Below the pieces are notes generated by a model, which saw nothing but the letters and a program-made list of their open reading frames with translations, did not search any database and was not told the DNA's origin. Below are positions 1-8,717 of a DNA stretch of 64,000 nt, in pieces. The stretch spans positions 310,001-374,000 of the forward strand of contig NZ_CAMTTF010000003.1 in NCBI RefSeq assembly GCF_947077765.1, written 5' to 3'. Each line of letters begins with the position of its first letter. The stretch's first letter is position 1. The position numbers were made by a program, and so were the translations under genes. The DNA comes from Salinibacter grassmerensis. Lineage in GTDB: Bacteria > Bacteroidota > Rhodothermia > Rhodothermales > Salinibacteraceae.

Positions 1-299
1 CCCACGCCCACCACCACGTCCTCCGGCGAGGTGGCAGGGACCTCGTTGTGGGCCTGCTCCTTTTTGAGGATGGCGCGCCGGAGCGGCTCGATGCCGGCGT
101 AGTGGGAATAGATCGACGCGTCGTCCTGGATGGCCTGGTGCGCCCGGGCCTTGATCGGCTCCGGCGTCGGCAGATCGCAGACGCCCTGCCCCAGGTTGAT
201 GCCGTCCACCGCGTTTACACGATGGGTCACAGAGCGAATGTCACTCTGCTGCAGGTCATTGGCGCGGGTGGCAAGAGACGGAGATGCGGCGAGATCCAT
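1..299 (-). CDS. PLP-dependent aminotransferase (class I/II), N-terminal part, cut by window edge
   Basis: Reading the minus strand from an ATG at 299 gives about 99 codons with no stop before the window edge, so the gene is truncated here. The translation contains GINLGQGVCDLPTPEPIK (about residues 33-50) and YSHYAGIEPLRRAI (about 65-78). These match the start of fold-type I aminotransferases, where a 'NLGQG.PD.PTP' segment is followed by 'Y....G...LR.AI' close to the active-site entrance. The PLP lysine lies outside the window. The exact substrate (aspartate, kynurenine, alanine or other) cannot be told from this part. The gene points away from guaD, so the 235 bases between them probably hold two divergent promoters. 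Confidence 0.8.
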   Translation of the reverse strand, partial: MDLAASPSLATRANDLQQSDIRSVTHRVNAVDGINLGQGVCDLPTPEPIKARAHQAIQDDASIYSHYAGIEPLRRAILKKEQAHNEVPATSPEDVVVGV

Positions 300-534
300 G
301 GCAGAAACGCCGAATTGAGTGCGCTGATGGACCCGCCAAGAAAGTGCTCCCTGGCGCGGTATGCAAGCGCCGGCGCGAAGCCACTGAACCAACGCTTTCC
401 CACGCCCAGGCCCCGTGCCTGCTCCGGAACCAAGCAACGTCACAGCCGAATGATGGGGGTGCTTTGGACGACCGACCCGGTTCCACACCTCTGTTTGACG
501 TCTTCGATTCCTCCTCATCTAGTCCGATTCCCCT

Positions 535-1008
535 ATGTCCTCCCCCACTTCATTCTTGCGTGAGGCGATCGAGATGGCGGTTCAGAATGTGACTACCGGA
601 CAGGGCGGTCCGTTCGCGGCCCTCGTCGTCCGGGACGGGGAGATCATCGGGCGGGGCACAAACGTGGTCACGACCCTCAACGACCCGACGGCCCACGCCG
701 AGGTCACGGCCATTCGGCGGGCCTGCGACGGGTTGGACGACTTTGAACTGACGGGCTGCACGCTGTACGCCACCTGCGAGCCCTGTCCGATGTGCCTGGG
801 CGCCGCGTACTGGGCACGGCTCGATCGCGTCTACTACGCCGCCACGCAGGACGATGCCGCCGAGGCCGGCTTTGACGACCACCACATCTACGAGGAGATG
901 GCAAAACAGCCCGCCAACCGACAGATTCCGATGGATCAGGCTCTTCCCGAGGAGGCCGAACGCCCCTTCGAGGCTTGGCTCAACTACGAGGACCGGGTCG
1001 CGTACTGA
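535..1008 (+). CDS. guaD: guanine deaminase (GuaD-type, cytidine deaminase fold)
   Basis: A 157-residue protein of the zinc-dependent CMP/dCMP deaminase superfamily. Zinc ligands and catalytic residues are visible: His54-Ala-Glu56 (HAEV) and Cys84-Pro-Met-Cys87 (PCPMC). The C-terminal half, with DAAEAGFDD, followed by a short IYEEM helix and the ending 'FEAWLNYEDRVAY', closely resembles the B. subtilis-type guanine deaminase. That arrangement differs from TadA. Expected reaction: guanine plus water to xanthine plus ammonia, a cytosolic purine salvage/catabolism step. Length is normal for the family (about 156). It stands alone, convergent with the YopX-domain gene 71 bases downstream. Confidence 0.9.
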   Translation: MSSPTSFLREAIEMAVQNVTTGQGGPFAALVVRDGEIIGRGTNVVTTLNDPTAHAEVTAIRRACDGLDDFELTGCTLYATCEPCPMCLGAAYWARLDRVYYAATQDDAAEAGFDDHHIYEEMAKQPANRQIPMDQALPEEAERPFEAWLNYEDRVAY

Positions 1009-1079
1009 CCCTCATTCGTCCAGACTCGACGTGCGCCCGGGGTTTCCATTTCCTTTTCGGGGCGCCCGCTGAACAAGCC

Positions 1080-1637
1080 CTACCGGAAGACATCGTCGTG
1101 AAACAACATGACGTGGTGGCAGCGCACGCAGTCGACCGCGATGGGGCCCTGCCGATCCTGGGGCGTGCTGCCCGTCTCAAACTCTGTCCCCCCACACATC
1201 GGACACTCCACCTCGCCGGCATGCCCCCGAAGGTGCTTCAGAAGCCGGCTCAGATCCGGATCGATCATGTTTGGGGTTTCGTGGAGATTGCCCGCAATGC
1301 GCCACGGCCCGCCCTGAATCTTGTCCTCGAAGAGCCCGACTGTGGTGCCGTTTTCCCGCAGGAGGAAGTAGCCTCCCGTTTCCGACTCCCAGCGCACCAT
1401 CGCGACCGCCCCCTCCCCGTTCTGCAAGATGTCGCCGTCGAAGATCTGTTTCCCGTCGGGATCGGTCAGTCCAATGTGCTGCATGAGGCTCGTGTCCGGG
1501 GACTCCCGGCAGTGGAGCCGAGTCTTGCGGTGGAGGGCCCAGTCCGAGGAATCCTCGATCTTGAGCGACCAGACGGCGCTGTCATTAACATAAACCATTT
1601 CGTCTCCGTCCCACACACGAAATTCTGGAGCTGGCAT
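1080..1637 (-). CDS. YopX-domain protein with C-terminal zinc-ribbon-like segment
   Basis: A 185-residue protein. The N-terminal part begins PAPEFRVWDGDEMVYV and contains HIGLTDPDGKQIFDGDIL (about residues 58-75). These are the two hallmarks of the YopX family (PF09643), usually phage or prophage proteins of unknown function. The C-terminal 60 residues carry two CxxC pairs (CPMC about residue 150, CVRC about 175), suggesting a bound zinc. The ATG at 1637 was chosen because YopX proteins start just before the FRxWD motif and a GAGGG lies a few bases upstream. The frame stays open further upstream, so a longer form is possible. No other phage genes are adjacent, so it looks like an orphan or domesticated copy. 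Confidence 0.75.
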   Translation of the reverse strand: MPAPEFRVWDGDEMVYVNDSAVWSLKIEDSSDWALHRKTRLHCRESPDTSLMQHIGLTDPDGKQIFDGDILQNGEGAVAMVRWESETGGYFLLRENGTTVGLFEDKIQGGPWRIAGNLHETPNMIDPDLSRLLKHLRGHAGEVECPMCGGTEFETGSTPQDRQGPIAVDCVRCHHVMLFHDDVFR

Positions 1638-2754
1638 ATACCCTCGGGCGATTCCTGAAGCGATTGATTGTTCGAACGATAGCGCCCTGACTCTCTGGGG
1701 CGGACGCCGGTCCGTCCCCCCTTGGACGAATACCCCCATCATGATTTGGATGAGTCGCGGACTTTTCAACTTGATCCGTGTGGGGATTGGACGTGTCGGC
1801 AGTATCGACGTTGGACTCTGCGATCCATGGATTTGGAGACCGCGCGTTCTTGCACACCTTCCTTCTGCCACGTGCCCCGCTTCCTGTTTTTCCTCGTTGC
1901 CCCCTTCTTCTCCTGAGCCCGCTGGCCGTACGGGCCCAGCCCCGCCGAGCGGACCTCGTCGCTGACAGTCGAGCAGATCATGCAGAGGAGACGATCTAGA
2001 ATCCCTTCTGGTCTGCCTCTCCACAGAACCACTCTTGGGCATTCGACGACCATCATTCCGAGTTCGGTTCGTTCTGCGAGTCGGACGTGCAGACGGTGGT
2101 CCCCGCCCACCAACGGAAGGGTCCCAAGCGACACCAACATGGTTCGAAGGACAGGCCCTGCGTGACCCAGCTGGCTACTTTCCGGCCTCCATGGACGACA
2201 AAGGGGTCTTCTTCCCGTCCCGCCCCCCAATGAGCAGGTCGTCCCCAAGCCACAACAGCCCAGGCTGCTCTTTGAGATCCACAAAGAAGACGGCGTCCTC
2301 AGGCCGCCTGAAATCCGTTGGACACAGCGAGTGTGGGGTGTGCCTTCGACCAGTCGACTTCTATGACTGGCTGGGCCAGTCTCCTTGCCTGACGGGCTTG
2401 AGTTGTGGGATCGGCACAGGATTGCGACACACCGATACGTACTGTATCATGCCGACGACACAATGCCGAAAGCGGCGCCTGCTTTTTCACACGCCCAGCG
2501 GACCAAAACCCGAGTTTACCCTCCCCGCACAGCACGCGCTCCTGTGCGCTTCGCTGCTGACCTTTGTCCATAGGCAAACCACCTGCCCAGCCTGCACAGT
2601 TTGCCGGTCCGTCTGCCCTCTCGGGTCCTCTCTTCCGAACGCGACCGAATTTCAGGAGCGCTCAAACCGGGCGGCCCTCATCAAGTCCTCGTCGCCCGGC
2701 GTGGCCCTTTGGCCACAGCCCCCCTCCCTTTCGTAAAACCGTTACCGGTCCAGG
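1638..2754. other. 1.1-kb gene-poor stretch with gene debris
   Basis: No intact gene could be supported here. The stretch holds a short duplicate of the S9 peptidase 5' end (listed separately at about 1838-1990). It also holds protein-like but broken frames on the minus strand, about 2165-2300 (includes DAVFFVDLKEQPGLLWLGDD) and about 2010-2160. Both are interrupted by stops and frame changes. No recognisable transposase signature or terminal inverted repeat was found. The simplest reading is decayed genes plus the promoter region of the arylsulfotransferase-like gene. Confidence 0.5.
1838..1990 (+). pseudogene. decayed 5' fragment of an S9 (prolyl oligopeptidase) paralogue
   Basis: The stretch around 1943-1985 is nearly identical to the stretch around 4631-4674 in the intact S9 peptidase gene. 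It covers the end of the signal peptide and the start of the mature protein (PAERTSSLTV, then QIMQ). Here CAGCCCCGCCGAG has one C more than the intact CAGCCCGCCGAG, which shifts the frame directly after the signal-peptide-like, leucine-rich segment. Similarity stops after the ATGCAG. This is seen directly in the sequence; that it arose by duplication and decay is inferred. Confidence 0.65.
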
Positions 2755-4110
2755 ATGCGATCATCTCACTTTGCGAAGATCTTCTTCGTCATCTCCGTAT
2801 CCTTCATCACATTCCTTCTCGGGTTCGCCACTCGTTGGCATGGGTGGTTCCCCAACGAGGTGCTGGAGGAGGCCTCGGACCAGGCCACGACCCTAGGCAA
2901 GTACTGGTCGGAAACGCCTACTCCCCTCGCCGATCGCGTGTACGATCGCTCTGGAGCCCGAACTGTAGATTCGAGTCGAGTTCAGCCCGGACTCACGGTC
3001 ATCACGTCTACGTGGCAGACGAAAGACACGTGGTCGGCTGGCGTGAGGCTCATCGACCGCACGGGACAGGTAGTCCACCATTGGTCCATCGATAAGGGAG
3101 CACTCTTTCCCGACTCGCTCGACCTGCGCTGGACGTATCCTGAAGTTCGGGCTTTGCACGGCTCCCATGTCGCCCCAAACGGAGATCTCTTCGTCAATCT
3201 CTCTCGTGTCGGCACCGTGCGATTGGACGCTTGCGGGCGCGTGCAATGGCGCCTGGCAGAAGGAAACCACCACTCGATTACACGGGCGCACGACGGTACG
3301 TTCTGGATTCCAGGAACGAGCCGGCAGCCCCGTCAGACAAGCGCGGCCTACCCCGGCGGATACCCGGGACTTGAGGAATCGGTGTGGATCGAAGAGCTGC
3401 TACATGTGGGGGAAAACGGAGACTTGCTGCAAACCATCAATGTGCTCGACGTTCTTTATGCGAACGACCTGGAGCGGTACGCGGTCAAGACCAACCAGCC
3501 GGAGGCCGGTACGGACGGACCTGGCACCGAAGATCTCGCGCATCTCAACGACGTGGAGCCGCTCTCTCCCAGGATGGCCGATGAGTATCCACTCTTCGAT
3601 GCCGGCGACCTCTTGGTTTCGCTTCGGGAACCGCATCTCGTCTTTGTTCTCGACCCCGACACGGAGGAGGTAAAGTGGCATGCCTCGGCCCCCTTTATTC
3701 AACAGCACGATCCCGACTTCATCGGAGACGGCTGGATTGGCGTCTTCGACAACAACGAAGACTTTACGGAACGGGGGACGATGCTTGGGGGAAGCCGAAT
3801 CGTGGCTTTACAGCCGCACACAGGCTCGACGGAGATCCGATTCCCAACGTCCTCCTCGGATCCTTTCTACACGGATGTCCGAGGCAAATTTCAAAGCCTG
3901 CAGAACGGCAACATGCTACTAACTGAGGCGCAGGCGGGACGGGTCGTGGAGGTGGACTCGGAGGGACAAACGGTCTGGGAGTGGGTTCATCCGCCGTACG
4001 ACGCGGACCGGGTACCCGTGGTCACAAAGGCCACCCGACTCAATTTCACGCGGCAGCAGGTTAACGAATGGTCTTGTGCCTCGGTGGATGCACCCACCAC
4101 TACGCCTTAA
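2755..4110 (+). CDS. arylsulfotransferase (ASST)-like membrane-anchored protein
   Basis: A 451-residue protein with an N-terminal hydrophobic segment (about residues 5-25, FAKIFFVISVSFITFLLGF) that should anchor or export it. The remainder resembles the ASST/Arylsulfotran_2 beta-propeller family: 'GLTVITS', 'VRLIDRTGQVVHHW', 'ALHGSHVAPNGDLFVNL', 'HHSITRAHDGTFWI' (His in a repeated 'H' blade motif), 'HLNDVEPL', 'DLLVSLREPHLVFVLDPDTEEVKW' and 'QSLQNGNMLLTEAQAGRVVEVD'. Classical ASST transfers sulfate from phenolic donors; many relatives have no proven activity. The substrate is unknown. The ATG at 2755 precedes the hydrophobic segment closely. The neighbours are an S9 peptidase downstream and a debris region upstream. 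Confidence 0.75.
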   Translation: MRSSHFAKIFFVISVSFITFLLGFATRWHGWFPNEVLEEASDQATTLGKYWSETPTPLADRVYDRSGARTVDSSRVQPGLTVITSTWQTKDTWSAGVRLIDRTGQVVHHWSIDKGALFPDSLDLRWTYPEVRALHGSHVAPNGDLFVNLSRVGTVRLDACGRVQWRLAEGNHHSITRAHDGTFWIPGTSRQPRQTSAAYPGGYPGLEESVWIEELLHVGENGDLLQTINVLDVLYANDLERYAVKTNQPEAGTDGPGTEDLAHLNDVEPLSPRMADEYPLFDAGDLLVSLREPHLVFVLDPDTEEVKWHASAPFIQQHDPDFIGDGWIGVFDNNEDFTERGTMLGGSRIVALQPHTGSTEIRFPTSSSDPFYTDVRGKFQSLQNGNMLLTEAQAGRVVEVDSEGQTVWEWVHPPYDADRVPVVTKATRLNFTRQQVNEWSCASVDAPTTTP

Positions 4111-4519
4111 TGGGAACGTATCTCTGCGGAGGCTCTCCATGCATTCGTGTCGGCGAAAACAATGTCCGCGCTTTTTCTGGAACGGTGCGTACCATGGAGG
4201 TTCGTACTCTCCAAAACAAATACAGCGTCGGGGATGCAGCACCGCGACGCATACATGTGTAGAGAGAGCCGATATGCCCCTCAGCAATCGCGAGGCGATG
4301 GATGGACCGTTTTTCGATCTGCTCCCTCACTGTGTCAGCGTTGGAGTCCACGGTACCGCAGAGAGAAGACGGCAGTGCGCTGACTGTGAGTGGTCTGGAT
4401 TGGAGCGCGCATCCCCCTGTGTAAGGCCCCTTCGGGCATAGCTAAGCACACACAAAACGGAATTTGCAATAACAGCACTAAACGGAACACCCTCATCGAC
4501 ATTGTTTCCGCCATTCGTT
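4111..4519. other. intergenic region, no gene seen
   Basis: About 400 bases between the ASST-like gene and the S9 peptidase. No frame on either strand has plausible protein-like composition. It presumably carries the promoter of the peptidase gene; no specific motif could be assigned. Confidence 0.4.
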
Positions 4520-6985
4520 ATGCTGCGGGATGGCATCATCGATTCAAAACGTATCTCCATCGTGATCCGCTTTTCTTCTCTTCTCTTCGTTCTCTCGATC
4601 CTCCTTCTCCCCCTGCGCTCAGCGCTGGCACAGCCCGCCGAGCGGACCTCGTCGTTGACGGTCAAGCAGATCATGCAGGAGCCCGAGACGTGGATCGGCG
4701 ACTGGCCAACCAATGCCCGCTGGCACGAACACGGCCAGGCCCTCTACTTCGATTGGAACCCGGGCGGCGATTTCCCCAGTGACTCGCTCTACAAAGTGTC
4801 GCGCGGCGGCGGCGCTCCTCAAAAGGTGTCTCCGGCGGAGCGACGGTCGAATCCCCCGACGTTTGACGGCTGGCACCACGGCGAGCACGTCTACACCGAC
4901 GACTTTTCCCGAAAGGTGTACACCGCCGACGGCGACCTGTATCTCTACGACCGAACCAGCGACGAGCAGACCCGCCTGACCGACACCCCGGCCCGCGAAG
5001 GCGATCCGCGGTTCGGCCGAGACGGGGAGCGGGTTCTGTTCGAACGGGACGACAATCTGTTTGCCGTCCACCTCAGCACCGGTCAGGTTCGGCAGTTGAC
5101 CGACGTGCAATCCGGACGCGAGCCTCGAGAGAGCGAGCCCACGCCCCGCGCAGAGTTCCTTGAGGAGCAACAGCTGGAGCTCTTCGAGACACTCCGGCAG
5201 CGGAATGAAGAGAACGAACGGGCCGAGCAGATGCGGGAGCGGGATCGCAGGGCCGACGACCCGCCCCCTACCTTCCACACCGGGGAGGCCGAGGTGAGTG
5301 ACATTCGCATTGACCCAACCGAGCGGTTCGTGACCATCGCGCAGCAGTCTCAGCCGGATGCCGCCGACCCCACGCAGGTCATCGATTACGTCACCGAATC
5401 GGGCCGCGCCGACGTCCAGCGCGCCCGGCCCAAGGTTGGCATTCCGCCCGGCGATTTCGCGCTACATGTACAGGACCTGGACCGGGACACCACGATTGAG
5501 GTCAATCTGCACCAGCTTCCCGGCGCCTACGACGTGCCGGAGTACCGGCAGGGGCAGGGCGTGGAGCTTGATTCCAGCGAGGCCAAGCGGGCCCTCTACA
5601 GCTACGGCCCCTACTGGAGCGGGGACGGGGAGCACGGCGTCCTCGTGGTGCGGGCGGACAACAACAAGGACCGGTGGATCGCCCGCCTCGACCCCGAAAC
5701 AGGCGGCCTCACGGTGCTCGATCGCCAGCACGACGCGGCCTGGATTGGAGGACCCGGCATCAGTGCATACGGCGGGCCCGGCAATGTCGGATGGATGCCC
5801 GACGGGGAGGACTTCTACTTCCAGAGCGAGGCCACCGGCTACAGCCACCTCTACACCGTCGACGTGGAAACCGGGGAGACGACCCAACTCACGAGCGGCG
5901 ACTTCGAGGTGCTCGACGCTCAGCTGTCGCAGGACGGCTCGACGTGGACCCTCACCACCAATCGGCACTCGCCGCACCAGCAGCACGTGGAGCGGATGCC
6001 TGCCGATGGCGGCGAGATCACGCGCCTCACCCGGATGGCGGGGACCCACGACGCCGCCCTGAGTCCGGACGGGGAGCGCCTCGCCACGCTCTATTCCACC
6101 ACGAACCAGCCCGCCGACCTCTACCTCAAGGACGCCACACCGGACGCGGAACAGGGCCGCATCACCGAGTCCCCCACCGACGAGTGGGCGGCGTACGATT
6201 GGCGCATGCCGGAACTCACGCGCTTCGAGGCATCGGACGGCGTGGAGGTGCCCGCCCATGTCTTCCGGCCCGACAATCCGAACGGCGCGGCCGTCTTCTT
6301 CGTCCACGGCGCCGGCTACCTGCAAAATGTGATCAAGGACTTCCCGCCGTACTTCCGCGAGTACATGTTCCACAACATGCTCACGGACCTCGGCTACACG
6401 GTAGTCGACGTGGACTACCGCGGCTCGGCGGGCTACGGGCGCGACTGGCGCACGGCCGTCTACCGCCACATGGGCGGACGCGACCTGCAGGACTATGTGG
6501 ACGCCGCCGAGTGGGTGGGCGAGACCTACGACATTCCCGCCGACCGTCGGTTCATCTACGGCGGCTCATACGGGGGCTTCATGACCTTGATGGCCCTCTT
6601 CACCGAACCGGACCACTTCGGCGGCGGGGCGGCGCTCCGCTCGGTCACCGACTGGGCCCACTACAACGACGTCTACACGTCCAACATCCTCAACACCCCG
6701 CAGACCGACTCTCTTGCCTACGCCCGCTCCTCTCCCATCTACCACGCGGAGGGGCTGGAGGACCCGCTTCTCATGCCCCATGGCCTGGTCGATACAAACG
6801 TGCAGCCGCAGGACATCTTTCGGCTTACCCAGCGCCTCATCGAGCTCGGCAAGGAGAACTGGGAGTTGGCGATGTATCCGGTGGAGGGACACGGATTCGA
6901 AGAACCGTCGAGTTGGACGGACGAATACCGGCGCATCTTCGAGCTCATCCAGACGAGCGTGGGGCCGGCGCGGACTCAAAACTAA
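4520..6985 (+). CDS. S9 family peptidase (prolyl oligopeptidase/DPP4-like), exported
   Basis: An 821-residue enzyme counted from the ATG at 4520; a TTG at 4502 and a GTG nearer the signal peptide are alternatives. The N-terminus has a signal peptide ending ...LRSALAQ. The middle is a WD40-like/DPP4 beta-propeller region ('DLYLYDRTSDEQTRLTDTPAREGDP', 'GYSHLYTVDVETGE'). The C-terminal alpha/beta hydrolase domain shows the triad: Ser683 in GGSYGGF, Asp758 in GLVDTNVQPQD and His791 in EGHGF. 'DVDYRGSAGYG' precedes the nucleophile, as is usual for S9 enzymes. Likely role: periplasmic or extracellular cleavage of peptides. A broken duplicate of its 5' end lies at 1.9 kb. Confidence 0.92.
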   Translation: MLRDGIIDSKRISIVIRFSSLLFVLSILLLPLRSALAQPAERTSSLTVKQIMQEPETWIGDWPTNARWHEHGQALYFDWNPGGDFPSDSLYKVSRGGGAPQKVSPAERRSNPPTFDGWHHGEHVYTDDFSRKVYTADGDLYLYDRTSDEQTRLTDTPAREGDPRFGRDGERVLFERDDNLFAVHLSTGQVRQLTDVQSGREPRESEPTPRAEFLEEQQLELFETLRQRNEENERAEQMRERDRRADDPPPTFHTGEAEVSDIRIDPTERFVTIAQQSQPDAADPTQVIDYVTESGRADVQRARPKVGIPPGDFALHVQDLDRDTTIEVNLHQLPGAYDVPEYRQGQGVELDSSEAKRALYSYGPYWSGDGEHGVLVVRADNNKDRWIARLDPETGGLTVLDRQHDAAWIGGPGISAYGGPGNVGWMPDGEDFYFQSEATGYSHLYTVDVETGETTQLTSGDFEVLDAQLSQDGSTWTLTTNRHSPHQQHVERMPADGGEITRLTRMAGTHDAALSPDGERLATLYSTTNQPADLYLKDATPDAEQGRITESPTDEWAAYDWRMPELTRFEASDGVEVPAHVFRPDNPNGAAVFFVHGAGYLQNVIKDFPPYFREYMFHNMLTDLGYTVVDVDYRGSAGYGRDWRTAVYRHMGGRDLQDYVDAAEWVGETYDIPADRRFIYGGSYGGFMTLMALFTEPDHFGGGAALRSVTDWAHYNDVYTSNILNTPQTDSLAYARSSPIYHAEGLEDPLLMPHGLVDTNVQPQDIFRLTQRLIELGKENWELAMYPVEGHGFEEPSSWTDEYRRIFELIQTSVGPARTQN

Positions 6986-7123
6986 GAGGCATTACGAATT
7001 ACCTTCCTAAGGCATTAAAGAACGGTGGTACCAATCCTGCCAAAAGAAGCGGCGAAACAACTTTATCTTCAGGAAAGATAAATACTGATATATCCGCTTA
7101 ATTTCAGAGTCATCTTTTATAGC

Positions 7124-8704
7124 ATGAAGTTTCAATCGCGATGCGCTTTCCGTTTCCCTTCAGCATCAGCCTGTCCCATTCGAATCGTCGTATTGACTAT
7201 CCTTCTAGCTTTCTTCTTCGGCGGGTGTGACAGTACCGGGACCAACGACGTGAGCGACGGGAACGATTCTGGAAATGAGATCCCCGACCCCGTTAAGGGC
7301 TTTGCAAGCCAGGCAGCCCCTATCGTCGTGGACGGGAAGGGCAGAGACTGGTCCGACCTTACTGCCCGTTACGATGACACCGATGACGGAAATGGAGCTA
7401 TCGGGATTCAAAAGTTATGGGTGGCCCACACCGATCAGCATTTGTTTTTGCGATTGATGTTCAATCGGCAGATTGACTTGCTGGAAAAGAACAACCTTAC
7501 ACTACACCTAGATACGGATAACAATCCAAACACGGGAGCTTCTTCTTTGGGGTTAGGAGCGGAGCTTGAATGGACCTTTGGCCAGCGAATCGGTCGCCTC
7601 CGTGGACAAGAAATCAGCCACGACGATATTGGCATTTCGTCTCTCCCTACCGTTCGGTCCAACACGTTCGAAATCGCATTGGACCGCTCTGCCGAATCAG
7701 TATTTTCTGGAGACAGCCTCCGGGTTGGGCTATCGACCGATGGAGACCGTCTGCCCGACGAAGATGGCGGCCTCGGGTATGTGCTGTCCGACACGGACGC
7801 TGCCGCCAACGCGCCGTCCCTCGATGGTCCTCCCGCATCCGGTGTCCGGGTTCTTTCTTACAACGTGCTCGGTGGCTCAATCTTCAAATCAGACGTACAG
7901 CCTAATTACCGCCGCATTTTGGACGCGATTGACCCGGATATTCTTGGGCTCCAAGAGGTGCCCCAGTCAGCGAGTCAGACCGAACAAGTCGCCGAGAATG
8001 AACTTGGCATTCCGGCCGCGTGGGACTGGGCGAAGACTGATACTAATACAGATCTCGTGCTAGGAAGCAGCCATCCTATTCAAGACACGCACGTCATTCC
8101 TGGAACGGAGAGCACCACCAGCGGGGCCTTTCTCCTCGACATGGGAGATGCTTTCGGCGGTGAGCTCATTGTGGTGCTCATGCATCCGCCGTGCTGCAAT
8201 GAGGAGGGAGGCCCAGACGAGCTCTCCCGCGACGAGAAACGTCAACTGGTGGTTGACGGTGTGGCTGCTTTCCTACGCGATGTGAAGCAAGGCGATGGTC
8301 CATTCGGAGTCCAGTCAGAAACGCCCATCGCAGTCATCGGCGACATGAACTTCGTGGGTGATCCCCAACAGCCTCGCACCCTGCGCTCGGGTGAGATCGT
8401 GAACACTGATCGCTTTGGCCCTTCGGTGTCACCGGACTGGGACAGTTCGCCCCTCCTCGACACCAATCCGCAGCAGGTGGCCGCACCGTTCCACACGACG
8501 TGGACCCGCTCGGAGAGTTCTTTTTCGCCTGGGCGCCTGGACTACATTTACGTGACCGACAGCGTGCTGGATGCGGTTCATGAGTTCGTGCTCAACACTC
8601 GACGGCTCTCCGACGCTAGGCTTAGCGAAAACGGCCTCCAGCACGACGACACGGTCATGGCTTCCGATCACCTTCCTCTCGTGGTTGATCTCACCCTCCG
8701 ATAG
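7124..8704 (+). CDS. lipoprotein with endonuclease/exonuclease/phosphatase domain
   Basis: A 526-residue protein with a long signal peptide and a lipobox FFGGC (Cys35), so probably membrane-anchored. Residues about 60-240 form a sugar-binding-like or DOMON-like beta domain (starts PIVVDGKGRDWSDLTARYDD, then 'LTLHLDTDNNPNTG'). The C-terminal half is an endonuclease/exonuclease/phosphatase domain (PF03372): RVLSYNVLGG, DILGLQEVPQ (metal-binding Glu), AVIGDMNFVG (Asp/Asn), LDYIYVTD and ASDHLPLV (Asp-His pair). The catalytic residues are present, so activity on nucleic acids or phosphoesters outside the cytoplasm is expected. The substrate is unknown. The pairing with a ligand-binding-like N-domain is notable. 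Confidence 0.85.
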   Translation: MKFQSRCAFRFPSASACPIRIVVLTILLAFFFGGCDSTGTNDVSDGNDSGNEIPDPVKGFASQAAPIVVDGKGRDWSDLTARYDDTDDGNGAIGIQKLWVAHTDQHLFLRLMFNRQIDLLEKNNLTLHLDTDNNPNTGASSLGLGAELEWTFGQRIGRLRGQEISHDDIGISSLPTVRSNTFEIALDRSAESVFSGDSLRVGLSTDGDRLPDEDGGLGYVLSDTDAAANAPSLDGPPASGVRVLSYNVLGGSIFKSDVQPNYRRILDAIDPDILGLQEVPQSASQTEQVAENELGIPAAWDWAKTDTNTDLVLGSSHPIQDTHVIPGTESTTSGAFLLDMGDAFGGELIVVLMHPPCCNEEGGPDELSRDEKRQLVVDGVAAFLRDVKQGDGPFGVQSETPIAVIGDMNFVGDPQQPRTLRSGEIVNTDRFGPSVSPDWDSSPLLDTNPQQVAAPFHTTWTRSESSFSPGRLDYIYVTDSVLDAVHEFVLNTRRLSDARLSENGLQHDDTVMASDHLPLVVDLTLR

Positions 8705-8717
8705 CGCTGATCCAGCA

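Noticed and set aside
1990-2750. Insertion sequence in the gene-poor stretch
   Set aside because: No terminal inverted repeats, target duplication or transposase motif (DDE) could be recognised; only broken frames remain.
5674-7101. 475-codon open frame within the S9 peptidase gene
   Set aside because: Arg/His/Pro-rich, typical of an alternate frame of a GC-rich gene; the peptidase frame holds the catalytic triad.
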